A stretch of DNA of 64,000 nt, taken from the NCBI GenBank assembly GCA_002794775.1, contig NBAY01000008.1, positions 744,001 to 808,000 on the forward strand, in the 5' to 3' direction. Both the position numbers and the translations under genes were made by a program. Under the pieces are notes generated by a model. It was not told the DNA's origin. It ran no database searches and was given only the letters and a program-made list of their open reading frames with translations. The stretch is from Porodaedalea pini. Lineage: Eukaryota; Basidiomycota; Agaricomycetes; Hymenochaetales; Hymenochaetaceae. This document shows positions 36,640-49,255 of this stretch, piece by piece; within the stretch, counting starts at the first letter, position 1, and each line of letters starts with the position of its first letter.

Positions 36640-37048
36640 AATTACTAAATCATAATTGGACTTCCTATAAACACTTTTGGACTTACATGGTCAAGTAAGA
36701 AGGTAGAGAGGTTGCCCTGTGAGGAATACCTGTTCAGACAGGTAAAATCCAAAGTTAAAGACATGAAACCTATTGGAGAATGATCATTGACCTTGCAGTC
36801 TGAGCTTAGTGCTCCACAAAGCAATTTAGATACAAAATAAAACACAATATAAACAGTATAAGTTATATGCAGATTAGTACGATTGCACCAACAATGCACT
36901 TTTCTGGGGTGTGCCAAGAGGCATTAATGTTGGTGCAAAATTGACACATTAATATTTCAATCATGAACAACCATGCCACATAAGGCAGGTTGATTATTAT
37001 GTAATTTACATGGCTTACTAACCTGCTACATCCATCTGTATATTCTGA
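36640..37048 (-). repeat. Left arm of hairpin, copy A
   Basis: Inverted copy of most of 37148-37629. It ends at TATTCTGA beside the 99-bp loop. Its outer end lacks the MITE terminus and merges with the upstream region of the coiled-coil gene. Confidence 0.8.
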
Positions 37049-37147
37049 CCAGCCCTGGAGCTCCCGGTGAAGCCAGGAACTCCACTGGCCATCAATCCGA
37101 GTTTTTTAGGCATTGCTTAATCTGAGTATTTTGGTTCCCGGGGCTGG
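37049..37147. repeat. Hairpin loop, copy A, containing a Helitron 3'-end fragment
   Basis: 99 bp beginning CCAGCCCTGGAGCTCCC. The first 85 or so bases match the terminus of the Helitrons at 51000 and 55974 (GGCCATCAATCCGAG, then GGCATTGCTTAATC). In copy B the same loop is present in the opposite orientation. Confidence 0.8.
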
Positions 37148-37629
37148 TCAGAATATACAGATGGATGTAGTAGGTTAGCAAGCCATGTAAATTACATAAT
37201 GATCAACCTGCCTTATATGGCATGGTTGTTCATGATTGAAATATTAATGTGTCAATTTTGCACCAACATTAATGCCTCTTGGCACACCCCAGAAAAGTGC
37301 ATTGTTGGTGCAATCGTACTAATCTGAATATAACTTATACTGTATATATTGTGTTTTATTTTGTATCTAAATTGCTTCCTGGAGCACTAAGCTCAGACTG
37401 CAAGGTCAATGGTCATTCTCCAATAGGTTTCATGTCTTTAACTTTGGATTTTACCTGTCTGAACAGGTATTCCTCACAGGGCAGACTCTCTACCTTCTTA
37501 CTTGATTATGTAAGTCCAGAAGTGTTCATATGATGTCCAATTATGATTTTGGCAATTTATAGTAAAGAATCAAGTGAGATACTGATTTTTGTGGCTTACT
37601 AACCTGCTACATCCACCTGTATATTCTGA
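37148..37629 (+). mobile_element. 482-bp MITE, right arm of hairpin A
   Basis: Terminal inverted repeats of about 36 bp: TCAGAATATACAGATGGATG at the left and the complement of the same with a few changes at the right (ending CACCTGTATATTCTGA). The interior has a small ORF that is also present in the inverted arm and in copy B; I regard it as non-coding. The same 482-bp length occurs at 50491-50972. Confidence 0.75.
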
Positions 37630-37747
37630 TGATGATGATAACAATCTTAATGCATATTCAGATGAGGAAAATAAACAATATTAATGCATGTGGAAAGCAA
37701 CTAATGACATCCAAACCAACTATTCAGCTCTCGAGCCCATTCATCCG

Positions 37748-37938
37748 CTATGCTTTGACCGCTTTCAGAGCCGCGGTCGATGTTGACTTTTCCGTCTGCT
37801 GTTGTGCGATTTGCTTCGAAACGGGTGACGGCGAGATCTCCTGCACGGCTCGTATGTCCTGTCCGGTCGATTGCCCTTGGCTCCACATGTATTTTAGTGC
37901 GCCAGCTATGCGCTCTTCTCGTTTGCTAACAGGTTTCC
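37748..37938 (-). pseudogene. Duplicated terminal exon of mS34
   Basis: 191 bp corresponding exactly to exon 2 of the mS34 gene at 52380-52570, encoding GKPVSKREERIAGALKYM and on to the same KAVKA stop. The frame is intact with few changes, but there is no first exon: the duplication stops about 10 bp into exon 1, and the copied donor site reads ATACGT instead of GTACGT. Confidence 0.85.
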
Positions 37939-38823
37939 CTGAGATTATCCAACAAACATGGTAAGCACAACAGTTCGTGGGCAGGGAGCAATGACCGCAG
38001 GATGAAAATAAATAGAAATTAACTTAAGCCCCAGACCGCAGAACGTATCTCTCCAGATTTCGTCGAGTTGAGAGGAGGAAAAAAAAAGGCTACATTTGAC
38101 CAGTATATCATATCGATGGCGGTGAAGTACAGGTGGACAAAGTTCGGATCTTCAAACACCGCTGCAGGGAGAGTGATCCTGAGGACGACCTCGATGAGAT
38201 CGAAGCAGGCGCGGACGTCTCACTTCTCGCGTCGAAGACACGCGTATTCCTCGACGGAGAGTACTTCTCCCTTTGCACGGAGGCAGGCCTCGCTCGTGGT
38301 CGCGTCGATATAGGATACGCAGTGCGACAAGCACCGTTCACGGACCGCATCCGAGGCGCTTGATATGCGCCTCACAAAGTTAGAGCAATGCTCGGGTTTA
38401 AAAAAAATCAAGGTACACGAGGAGAGACATCGAGGATTGAACCCACTCTTTTGTGAACAAGGTCACAGGGGAATCATCATCGCCAGACTTCCCAGTCAGC
38501 ACCCTAACAAACATCTCACGCGTCACTCTCGCACCCTCTGCATCCCGGTCATCAGTGATCTCATCCAGCACAAACAGTATCATGGGGAAGTCATTGGCGA
38601 TGCGCAAGCCCTCTGCGTCCGCATAGGGATACACGTACGCGCCTAGCAGCTCCGCATTCGACGCGTCCATACGTGCGGATTAGCCCTATTGCCAACGAAG
38701 AGGCCGTCGGCATAGGCGAGCATCCACTCAGTTGAGTCTCGGTTGGTAGGCGAGAAGTGCGGGTTGGGGGCGCCCCAGGAGAAGGGGCAGAGTGAGAAAA
38801 GGTCAGGAAGAATGAGTTCTGTA

Positions 38824-39704
38824 GGTTGGGCTGACTGTATCGTGAGGAAAGCGTAGCTGTTGTCGGTCTTTTTGCGGAGCCCTATGATGAATTTATAGCA
38901 GACACGGTGCCGGTATATGCGCCAAGGGCTCCAATATCATCAATCCCGCTGAGCTGAAAGCGAGTAGAGCAAGGACCAAGAGAATGAATCCGAGTCCCCA
39001 AAGAAATTCTTGAAGACGAAGTAGATAGCGTACCAAGGCTGGTGGAAACAAACAGAGGCGGCGAGATCGGTGCAAAATAACATAGAAGGTCTGACAGCCG
39101 CAGTACATCCCACCAAGATGCATCCAAGTCCGCCTGCGATTCCCGCAAAATGGATCTGTTCATTTCGGTTTCGTCATTGGAAAGTGGTCCATCTATCAAT
39201 GTTCGGTGAGTGATGCAGGCCATGAGTCGGATCCCGTAGGATCCGCAACTCACAGTATATATTGAGGTTCGGATCAGCTTACATGACCTCTATGCCGGGA
39301 GAACTGTTGGGTATGCACTGAGTAAACCACCTGTGGAATGATTACGATAGAGAATGACAGAACTTAAGTCTATCCATGGTCCGCCGAAAATTAGCGTGTT
39401 CTGTAACTGTGCGAGTGTATTTTTGAATAGAAGAGAGTTGTAAGACAATGCGAGAGCTAAGGGAATGAATATGCGAGGAAAGTGCAGGTTCATTAGCACG
39501 TAAAGTGAGAGTGAAGTACCAGAAAGCATGCATGCAAGCGACAGATTAAAAAAAGAGAGACCTTAGGTTATGCAGCCTGTGCATGTACAAATAGTCAGCA
39601 ATACATTGTGACATACGAACTGAAACAGCACCAACCAGAAAACCAAAATGATTCCATATGGAGAGAGCCATTCGAAAGCACATAGCGCCATTGACAGCCC
39701 CTTC
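38824..39704. other. Intergenic; possible membrane-protein remnant on minus strand
   Basis: Minus-strand fragments include a hydrophobic run at about 39020-38900 (LWGLGFILLVLALLAFSSAG) and one near 39490-39400 (FIPLALALSYNSLLFKN). They could be exons of a fungal multi-span membrane protein, but I could not build a consistent gene. Confidence 0.25.
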
Positions 39705-40675
39705 TCACATAATCACACAATCCTTCGCGTCCTTCTCCGCCTGCGCCTCTGCGACGCCTTTCCCGCGGATCCCCATCTCCTCGAACGTCGCATATCGTGG
39801 CGTCGGCGGTTGTGTCCGCGCGCCTCCGCGGCGCATGGGCGGCGTCACGCCTAGGCCTGGCGAACTCGGCTCCGAATGCGAGTGGGGATGCGAGTCGGAG
39901 ACAGCACGTCGGAAGGAGGGATGTCCACTGAGGCTATGGCCGTGATCACTGCTTCCAGGACTCGGAGGCGCAGAGACAGGTCCGTCGTCGGTCAGCGCGA
40001 AGCGCGGCCTATCGGGGAATTCCTGCTGGTGCGCGGGTGCGCTTGCAGGAATCGAACAGCTCGAGGAGCGCGGTGGCGGCGAGAGCGTTGTGCTGCGCGT
40101 TTGCAGGATACTCTGTGGATAAGCACCCGCGTGTATTTTTGGTTGCGAAGCGGAGTTGTTGAGCGAGGACTGACACGGGGCGAAAGGGCGCTGCTGCTGC
40201 TGAGCCTGGGACTGAGATTGCTGATCTTGCATGTCTGAGAAATGACCTGCAGAAGAGGTAGGACTCCGCTAATCAATTCCGATAGGTCAGCAAATTTTCA
40301 AACAAGCTTCAGAATCAAGAAACTAGAGCCAACCTCCTCATACCACTCTGCCTCATGCATCACCGCGCGCTGCGTCCCAATATCCTCCTCCTCGTAAAAC
40401 TCCTCTTCTCTGTCGAGCGCCGCGGCGAGCTGCGCACCCGACAGTACCACCGTCTCCAGCTCCTCGGCAATAGCACCATGGCTTGCGCTCGGAGTAAACT
40501 GGGTAGTCTCAAGGATAACGCCGTGCAGACTCTGCACACGCGCGTGCGGGTCCGCGACCGCCGCGCGCGCCTCAGAGATGCTCCGCGCGCCTGACCGCTC
40601 GGGTCCGTCGTGCGAGAGCCGCCCACGATCGAGCGCGAGCTCGGCGTGTAGGTTGGTCGGGAGTGTGGAGGCCAT
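39705..40675 (-). CDS. CaaX-box (CVIM) Ser/Pro/Gln-rich protein
   Basis: Two exons (40675-40334 and 40268-39705, a 65-bp intron, phase 0) give 301 residues. The N-terminal third is moderately ordered, with an acidic LDREEEFYEEED stretch. The middle is low complexity (QSQAQQQQ, PPSPGSSDHG). The last part has QPPTPRYATFEEMGIRGKG and ends KDAKDCVIM. CVIM at the very C-terminus is a good farnesyltransferase CaaX box (Met at the last position), so the protein is probably farnesylated and membrane-associated. Basidiomycete pheromone precursors also end in such boxes but are far shorter (under about 80 residues), so this is not one. I do not recognise the family. Confidence 0.7.
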
Positions 40676-41205
40676 CCTTGTCCAGGGTCGATGGGTGACT
40701 CGGTATGACTTGAAGTAGTCAGAGTCGTCGCAGCGATGGACTCCGTCAGTCTTCTCGTGGTTTACACTTCAGTTTTTTCTTTGAGGCGCTCATAGCGCGG
40801 CACGTCCATTGGTCATGTGCGCTTGCCGACGTTCGCGAGAGCTAACCGAGGTGCTGATGACATACCGGCTACAAGTGACTTACGAGACTTCACGTTTGGG
40901 TTGCGGAATCGTTTGGGCGGATGAGATGATGTCTTTTGGCAAGAGAGGACGCTGCTAATACAGTCGAGTTGCGCTTGATCCCTCGACAATGATCAAAGTG
41001 ATCGGAACACTGAATTATTGTCCACGACGGGCAGCGAGACCGTCGATTTTGGCTCCGCTAATCACGTGAACATCGACTTCAACTCATTTTTGTACATAAA
41101 GCAACATGATATCCTCATTGCATAGGCTGCATATTTGATACATAATTCATCCGCAAACTGATGTACAATATTTCATTTTCTTTATCTATACCTTCAATAC
41201 CCATA
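40676..41205. other. Intergenic region
   Basis: Upstream region of the CaaX gene and 3' flank of the alcohol dehydrogenase. AT-rich toward 41200, with no gene or repeat recognised. Confidence 0.5.
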
Positions 41206-43171
<1,966 letters not shown>

Positions 43172-43412
43172 TCACAAATCTGAAGGACAATGAAGATGGG
43201 AGGAAATGGAAAGAACTAGATAGAAGTCAAGTGAGAAGCTCACTCTTTTATAAGCAAGACAGAAATGACGAAGTTGCGCTTGTGAATCTAAACGAGTGAG
43301 AGAAGCATGCCTTATCCGGACTTCATCTTCCAAACGACCAATCGTGCTGTCTCTCGCTGCTGCTGCCAGTGTTGCCGGCTCCTGGTATATATTGGAGTGC
43401 CTGCACGACAGC

Positions 43413-44039
43413 ATGTCCTTCACAAACTTGTATTACAAACGAGTGCGTTCCTTTCATTTTAGTGGCGTCGTCCCGACTGAGGCGCCTTTTGCTCGAGAAT
43501 AGGCGGCAGCCACACCGAAGGCCTGCTTTGCGTGCTCAAGACCGACTACTACCGTCCTCGCGACCATGGATAGTGTTGACTTCTTCTATGCCTGCGATAC
43601 CCACCTCAAAGATCCTGGATTTGCGAGTCTTGTAGGAGAGAGCGGTGATGGCGCTGCGGGAACGCGGAAGCTCGGGCTTAGCGACGAGGAGATCCGGAAA
43701 GTCAAGGAGGAGTACGAGAAGAAGCAGAAGAAGAAGTTGGAGAAGATAGAAAAGGAGAAAAACAAGAGTGAGGAGAACGGAAAGGAGGACGAAGGGAAGG
43801 GCAGGTCGAAGGACAAAGAGAAGGAGAAAGCGAAGGATATAAGCCCGTCTCCTGCACCCGCACAGTCAAGCGGTTCTTCCACTCCCGCGGGTACTCATCA
43901 ACGATACACCCTTCATCGCGAAATTTTCGCTATACGATTAGGAGTGCATCGCAAGCGGCGACAGGCTGCTCAGGCCAAGGAAGTCGCTCCTCGTCTCCCG
44001 AGCGCTCCTCGAGTCCCGGTTCATACGCCACAGAACTGA
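43413..44039 (+). CDS. VFA1: Vfa1-like VPS4-associated protein
   Basis: Two exons (43413-43442 and 43503-44039) give about 188 residues. The 10-residue first exon, MSFTNLYYKR, joins to AAATPKACFACSRPTTTVLA and then FFYACDTHLKDPGF. This C-x2-C...C-x2-H arrangement is the zinc-binding N-terminus of Vps four-associated protein 1. A Lys/Glu coiled coil (EEYEKKQKKKLEKIEKEK) and a C-terminal HQRYTLHREIFAIRL helix follow, as in fungal homologues. It would act with the Vps4 ATPase of ESCRT-III on endosomes. It is divergent from the alcohol dehydrogenase; the two starts are 245 bp apart. Confidence 0.8.
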
Positions 44040-44475
44040 GCTCCTTAGTTATCGACAGGCGCGTACCACCTTAATATGCGCCTTCCTTCCTTCCTCCCCC
44101 TCTCCATCGTCTCGACACCTCATTCCAGATTTTGTTTTCGCCGGGCAGACCACATACTGGTGTTGTAATCTGTATCAATAATGCTATTGCAACTTTCGAC
44201 AAGGATGGTCGTGGAAGTCCTCTTCTCTTTGTCCATGCTGAACTGCTGGGATTTGATTTGAGTGCTACACGATGTGCCTCCGTCTATTGTTCTTATCTTG
44301 ACCAGCCATTTCGGACATCAATGCTATTCAAATGCATCAGTGCCTGCTGATTTGGTCCTACGAAACCGCATGCTTGATACTGCGCTTGTGCCTGCTGCGT
44401 TTTCCTTGAAGGCGCATAAAAGCCATATATATGCCTCGCGATGCTTTGTTTCGGGGCGACCGTCTACTTCCAATC
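44040..44475. other. Intergenic region
   Basis: 3' flank of the Vfa1-like gene and the promoter of the arrestin-like gene. No RNA gene or repeat recognised. Confidence 0.5.
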
Positions 44476-46131
44476 ATGGGGGACAATTATTCTGTATCTC
44501 AAGCTCTCGACCCCCATTTCGAATCTTCAGCTGCCGGGGTCGAGTCGCAGAACACAGACTTACCGGTGTACACGCTGGCACCCGCGGAATCGCTCAACAG
44601 GCGCACAACGAGCGAACGCGTCGAACATGCAATTTCTCTGGACGACGGTCACAGAGGGACTTGTTGTACACTGAAAGTGCGCAGCCGCGCTCCGAATTCG
44701 AAGAGCCTCCCTATTTTCATAGAAGGAGAGCCTGTTACGGGCACAATAGAGCTCGGTCTGCAGAAACCGGATCTCATCAAGGCGATCGTCATTTCAGTAT
44801 GTTCTTTTCCTCGGAAACTTAATGCTCCAGTTGAACTGATGTGGAGCTCGCAGTTTAAAGGGCTTATTGTCGACTCCGGGTATGACTCCAAGACTTTCCT
44901 AAACCTCTCCCAGACGATGTGGCAGAGCTCGATGGGTGATCCCCGCGCACCTTCACCGACAGCGGAGCCTTTCACCGAGAAGCTAACTGGGAACTATTCC
45001 TGGACTTTCTCATTCGCGTTGCCATCAGAGCTTCAGCTCTCAGAGAAGGAAGCAAGTGATATTGGCCTCTCGATGAACGAAAGACTGCCACCCAGCCTTG
45101 CCGACAGAGGCTGGCACTCGTTCATAAACTATCAGATAACATTAGATATCAAAAGGGGTGGTTTCTTCCAGACTGATAGCGAGTACGTTGTTTCGGATGC
45201 ATGTGTAGATGTTCTGATTGTGACTTGACCTTTGCAGGTTGACCACTTTGGTTGGCTATTGCCCTGCAACGAGGCCTGATCCGCCATCCCAGCTTCGCAC
45301 CTTGGCTTACGAGAAGAATACGCTGATCATGGGTCCAGATGTTGATCCTGAAGGCTGGAAGGTATTTCCGGAGATCTGTATGAAGGGTAAGTTGTTCAAA
45401 GCCGTTGAAGTAAGCTTATCTGTTTCGGTAAGTTGTGCTGTATATACTATCTGACTATCAAAATCAAACTCACGCGCACTTTAGCTGGCTTTGGCCACTC
45501 CCGTAAGTCTACGGCGCAGATACTGCGGAATCACTTAACTCAGAACCATTCAGCTTGCATACACCCGAGGAACAGCGTTCCCCTGCGCGCTGATTTTGAC
45601 ATCAAACAACGAGCAAGCCGTCGATCTTCTGTCAGCCCCAAAGGCCCCGGTTGTTCACGTGCGCAGAAAGTTGCAGAGTGCGATAGGAGAATCAATGGTA
45701 GGCAGCGCGCTCCGGTTTGCTGACGATGACTCGATCCCGCTCACAAAAGCGAACTGGCATCCAGCGGAGGTGCATGCAACGAATGGTCTCCATACGTGTA
45801 CGGTCCTGGGTGAGCTCAGCCTTCCGCATCACTTGGTCCCTTCCTTCATTTTTGGGAAGTTCGACTGCAAAGTGAGCATTAGTGTTTGTCATTCTCGCTG
45901 ATTGGCAAAAGTTAATATGGGTGGTGACAGTATGTCGTCGACGTATATCCGCCTGAGGCAGCGGGATTCGAACCTGCTAGCGATAAGCGGCTATTCCGGA
46001 CAGATGTTATTGTCACTTCCCTGCTTCCGCACAGTCCACGACCGCGAGCATATCTTCCGCCTGGGTACCATGCACCTCATCCGACGGTCTCGACTTCACA
46101 TAAGGTACTTAAATCAGACGGGTTCTTGTGA
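44476..46131 (+). CDS. Arrestin-like protein (second paralogue)
   Basis: Six exons (44476-44796, 44854-45182, 45238-45427, 45485-45502, 45554-45871, 45931-46131) give 458 residues; an upstream in-frame ATG at 44431 would add 15. It aligns collinearly with the 7562-9490 gene: SRAPNSKSLPIFIEGEP, GNYSWTFSFALP, NERLPPSLADRGWHSFINYQ, TLVGYCPATRPDPPS, GELSLPHHLVPSF and a C-terminal SPRPRAYLPPGYH. The long Ser/Gly tail of the first paralogue is missing. Arrestin-fold adaptors link cargo to the ubiquitin or endocytic machinery; no specific partner can be told. The fourth exon is only 18 bp (encoding LALATP), in the same place as the 25-bp microexon of the paralogue. Confidence 0.75.
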
Positions 46132-46481
46132 TATTTATGATCAAGTCCTCTGTACTTTCTGTATTCTAAATATTCCCTGACTGCTTTTCCGCTTTGCTCT
46201 CGGGTCTGTACGCCTTGTTTGCGTCTATGTGAATAAATAATGTGTCTCTGTGTGAACTCCAATGCGTCTGTCCGAATTGAAGTGACGAATCAAACGTTTA
46301 AGATGATCGGCAATTGACCGGGCACGCGACGAATGCAGCTGAATGCGTTGTTTCTCACCCGATCAGCCGAGCCGACGTGCTGCTCACCGCCCTCCTCGCT
46401 CCCTCTACTTATCTTTCTGACTCAACTTAGAGACTTTCGACAACTTATACCTGCTTATAAATTCATCGATATTCCTCGAAA
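46132..46481. other. Intergenic region
   Basis: 3' flank of the arrestin gene and promoter of the acyl-CoA-binding protein gene. T-rich runs precede the start at 46482. Nothing else recognised. Confidence 0.5.
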
Positions 46482-48539
46482 ATGGACCCGCAGGTCATCG
46501 ACGCTCAATTCGACCGAGCGGTGCAGATAGTGCAGAGTCTGCCAAAGACGGGCCCAATCCAGACGGGGTATGAGGAGAAATTGGCTATGTACAGGTGCGA
46601 GTCTCCCTCTTAATAACCACCAGTATATACTAACTTGCCGGGCAGTCTATACAAGCAAGGTTTGCCCTGCCTTGCTGCGCACATGCTGGCAGAAGTTGCT
46701 GACGCTCTCCTTACCTCCGCACGTTCGCCACGCGAACAGCCACCGTTGGCAACGTGAAAGGCGCCCGCCCTGCGATGTGGGACATGCTAAGTCGGGCAAA
46801 ATGGTGAGTCTCGCTGATTGCACGTCGCTAGCGCTCGTTGGGACTTCTGTCCTCGCTTTGCGCGGCGCGCCCGAGCTCGTGTTTTCACGTGTTTTCTCGC
46901 TGGCGTCGGGACTAAATTTCTGCATTGTGTTTAGGGACGCTTGGGCGAAACACAAAGATGTGGGCTCGTACGAGGCAAAGTGGCAGTATGTTGACGAGCT
47001 GTTACGCGTAAGCTAGATGGAGTGCTAAGTGACATTGATTGGGAACGATAGCTGACTACGCTATCTAGGTGCTTCGAAAGTATTCGGACAAGACAGTTGC
47101 GCAAGATCTGATCAAAGAACTCGAAGCCTACGATGGAGGGTCCTCTAATATACTCATGAGCGGTGAGCCTCCGTGACTGAGCAATGATGAATCATGAACG
47201 CTCACTCGGATTGTCAGGTTCTTTCTCTAAATCTCACGGAAGTGACTCGGAATCCGATTCTGAAGAGGAAGAGGAACGGGCGATGAATCAGAGGCGGATT
47301 TCCCAATCCTTTCCGAACGTGCAGCGTCAGCATGCGGAAGGCTCGGACGACGGCGAGAGCGAGTCGGACGATGAACAAGACGATCGAATGGGCGCAGGTC
47401 TGCGTGGGCAGCCGGTAATGTCAAATCCCAACTTCAATCAAAGTCTCCTAGGACGCCCTCAGAGTTCGCTGTCGACACACCGATATCGAACGCCCATGGG
47501 AGGTTCGGTTGCTCTCTCTTCACCTCCTGGCCCCTCCGGTCCGGCGCCCGTATACCCAGCGCACTCGGCTGAGCTGCTTCGACAGCAGTCGCAACAACCG
47601 CAGACGTACGCACACACGCAACATATGCCACAGCATTCTGCGGTCTTCGTTCAACCACAGTCTGTCCAGCATGTCTATGGGACTGGGAGTAGTGCTGTGC
47701 CAAATGTCCAGCCCATGCCCGGCTTCGAGACTCCTTCTGCCTTCCCTGGCCCTTCACCACCTGTATCTTCGAGCATGCTTCCCTCGGCATCTGGATTGTC
47801 TGCATCTGGAGGAAGCTCGTTCACGAATGTCGTCCACCCGTACCCGGAAAACATGTACCCCAGCCATCCGGCATACCACGCTACTTCACACCATAGCAAC
47901 AGCCCAGGTCAGATTGCAGGCTCTCGACAGGGAATGGTAGGTTCCGGATTGACAGGAGCCAGCATGCGTTCGCCGCTTGAGCGCGCGGTGGAGAATGTAC
48001 AGGCGCATTTGACAGCGTTGCAAGAACGAATGGACATACTAGAGGGGCGCTCACTGGGCGGTACTCCTTTTGCATCGTTTAGCGGGCCGGCGGGCCGGCG
48101 GGGTTCACCAGTGGGTTCACCTTACGGCTCTTACTTCGGTGCAGGAGGACGTGGACGAGGGGCCGATAGTTCGATTTGGGCATGGCTCTACGAGCTTGAC
48201 GAGGACTACCTCGGATGGGAACACATGGGTCTATGGAGTGCCGTGCTCTCGCCACTAGCGCGTCTGACGAAATTCCTCGGGCGCATACTCGCTTTCCTTC
48301 TCGCACGAAGGAATGCTGAGGGCTCGAGACGCCGCGGCCTCTCTCCTGGTCTGGCGATCCTGCGCCGCTTGCTGCTTGATGCATCTTTCGTGCTATTTAT
48401 TATATACATCGGCCGGCGGGCGTGGAGGCGGAGCGGCGTGCGGAGGCGAGAGGTTGTGCATGCGCTGATGGGCGTCTGGGGCGCGATTGTCGGCAGGGGA
48501 TCAGCCTTGCCGAGGCAGCTTGTGGAGAAGGGGGTGTAG
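46482..48539 (+). CDS. Acyl-CoA-binding domain protein with C-terminal membrane segment (Atg37/ACBD5 type)
   Basis: Six exons (46482-46594, 46646-46659, 46740-46803, 46935-47007, 47069-47162, 47218-48539) give 559 residues. The N-terminal ACBP domain is unmistakable once spliced: FDRAVQIVQSLPKTGPIQ, then YSLYKQATVGNVKGARP, and W-DAWAKHKDVGSYEAKW, with the acyl-CoA-binding YKQ and K residues. A long disordered Ser/Pro/Gln linker follows, then a short coiled coil (ALQERMDILEG). Near the C-terminus is one hydrophobic helix (LLDASFVLFIIYIG) followed by arginines, fitting a tail-anchored organelle protein. Atg37 and ACBD5 share this layout and act at peroxisomes in pexophagy and contact sites; that role is inferred. 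The second exon is only 14 bp. Confidence 0.87.
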
Positions 48540-48877
48540 GAGGTTGCGAGCCGTCTATACGCCTCGATCGTTATAATCTTTACGTTATTTTAGGATACCA
48601 TTTATATGTTGTTTGAATGAAAAAGCGTACATATATTGAGAGTGATTAACGATATACAAGACCTTCCTTCAATTGCACGAGCCTTGGGAACTCGAGATGA
48701 GCACCTATGTCTCTTGTGGACAGCGATACGACTTCTCTGTCATGCTCTGATCCCAGTCTACGACTTCCAGACTCTTTTAAAGTTTTCGAACCACGGCTTC
48801 ACACTGTTCTGGAAGCCATACGGAACCTAACTAGTATACACCCACAAGCGGGTAGTCAATCCACGTCGTCTAGTTGA
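48540..48877. other. Intergenic region
   Basis: 3' flank of the acyl-CoA-binding gene up to the start of segmental duplication copy B. No feature recognised. Confidence 0.5.
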
Positions 48878-49255
48878 TGAAGTTTCGGCAACATCAAAAC
48901 AGCTCAATCGCTCACGCTTCAGTAGTGTTCTCATCTCTATCTGAGATACAGGACACAGATAATGGATCAGCTTGCGATCATACAAATTTATTTCAATAAT
49001 ATTATTCATGATGCATGGTCTTAACGTCTAATTTCTGCGAGATCCCTTCTCTTCCCTAGTTCTACATGATGGTGTCCAAACTCATTCTTGCCTTGGTAGA
49101 CTCGGATCCCTTCTCTTCCGATTCACTTATTGATGACGTGATCCAAACTCATGACAGTACTAGTTCTAGACTGGACATCTTGGTGCGGTTTCCTTCTTTT
49201 ATTGAGAACTTCTTCCGCTTCCATCTTTATTTTATCGCGAGCTCTTTCCGCTTCC

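Larger units (their letters stand above)
35425..38060. repeat. Segmental duplication, copy A
   Basis: About 2.6 kb matches 48878-52684 (without the Helitron there) in the same orientation. The left boundary falls at TGATGAAGTTTC; the right boundary falls just inside the 3' end of mS34 exon 1 (CTCTCCAGA). It contains a coiled-coil gene, a hairpin and the mS34 terminal exon. It sits inside a terpene synthase intron. No target duplication was seen. Confidence 0.8.
35066..38823 (-). pseudogene. Sesquiterpene synthase pseudogene, intron expanded by an insertion
   Basis: The minus strand carries pieces of a class I terpene synthase in order. An N-terminal ILPDLFSLCPFSWG segment (from about 38823) is followed, after a frameshift near 38670, by LLGAYVYPYAD and the metal-binding stretch FVLDEITDDRDAEG. 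Past an intron come GEVLSVEEYACLRRE and AIDMIYWSN (to about 38093). The intron donor GTAGCC then begins, but its acceptor, before GACATCTGC, lies 2.7 kb away near 35373. The last exon reads DICLY, then a 1-bp loss and a CAA to TAA change, then GCNTITVLMRCEGLS through SFNLQRYFG and a stop at 35066. The NSE-motif serine position reads Leu. The gene cannot make a full enzyme. The order and orientation show that the 2.6-kb insertion is intronic. Confidence 0.8.

Noticed and set aside
36645..36917. 90-codon ORF in the hairpin arms, present four times (also near 37279, 49961 and 50622)
   Set aside because: Its repetition follows from the duplicated and inverted MITE arms. There is no codon-level conservation beyond the DNA identity and no known domain.
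38430..38450. B-box-like GGTTCAATCC on the minus strand
   Set aside because: The flanking 5-bp stems do not pair and the bases belong to the terpene synthase pseudogene exon.
45960..45985. GGGATTCGAACCTGC, a perfect complement of a tRNA B box
   Set aside because: It lies within the last exon of the second arrestin gene (reading AAGFEPAS), the T-stem does not pair, and no D-arm or anticodon arm is found at the right distance.
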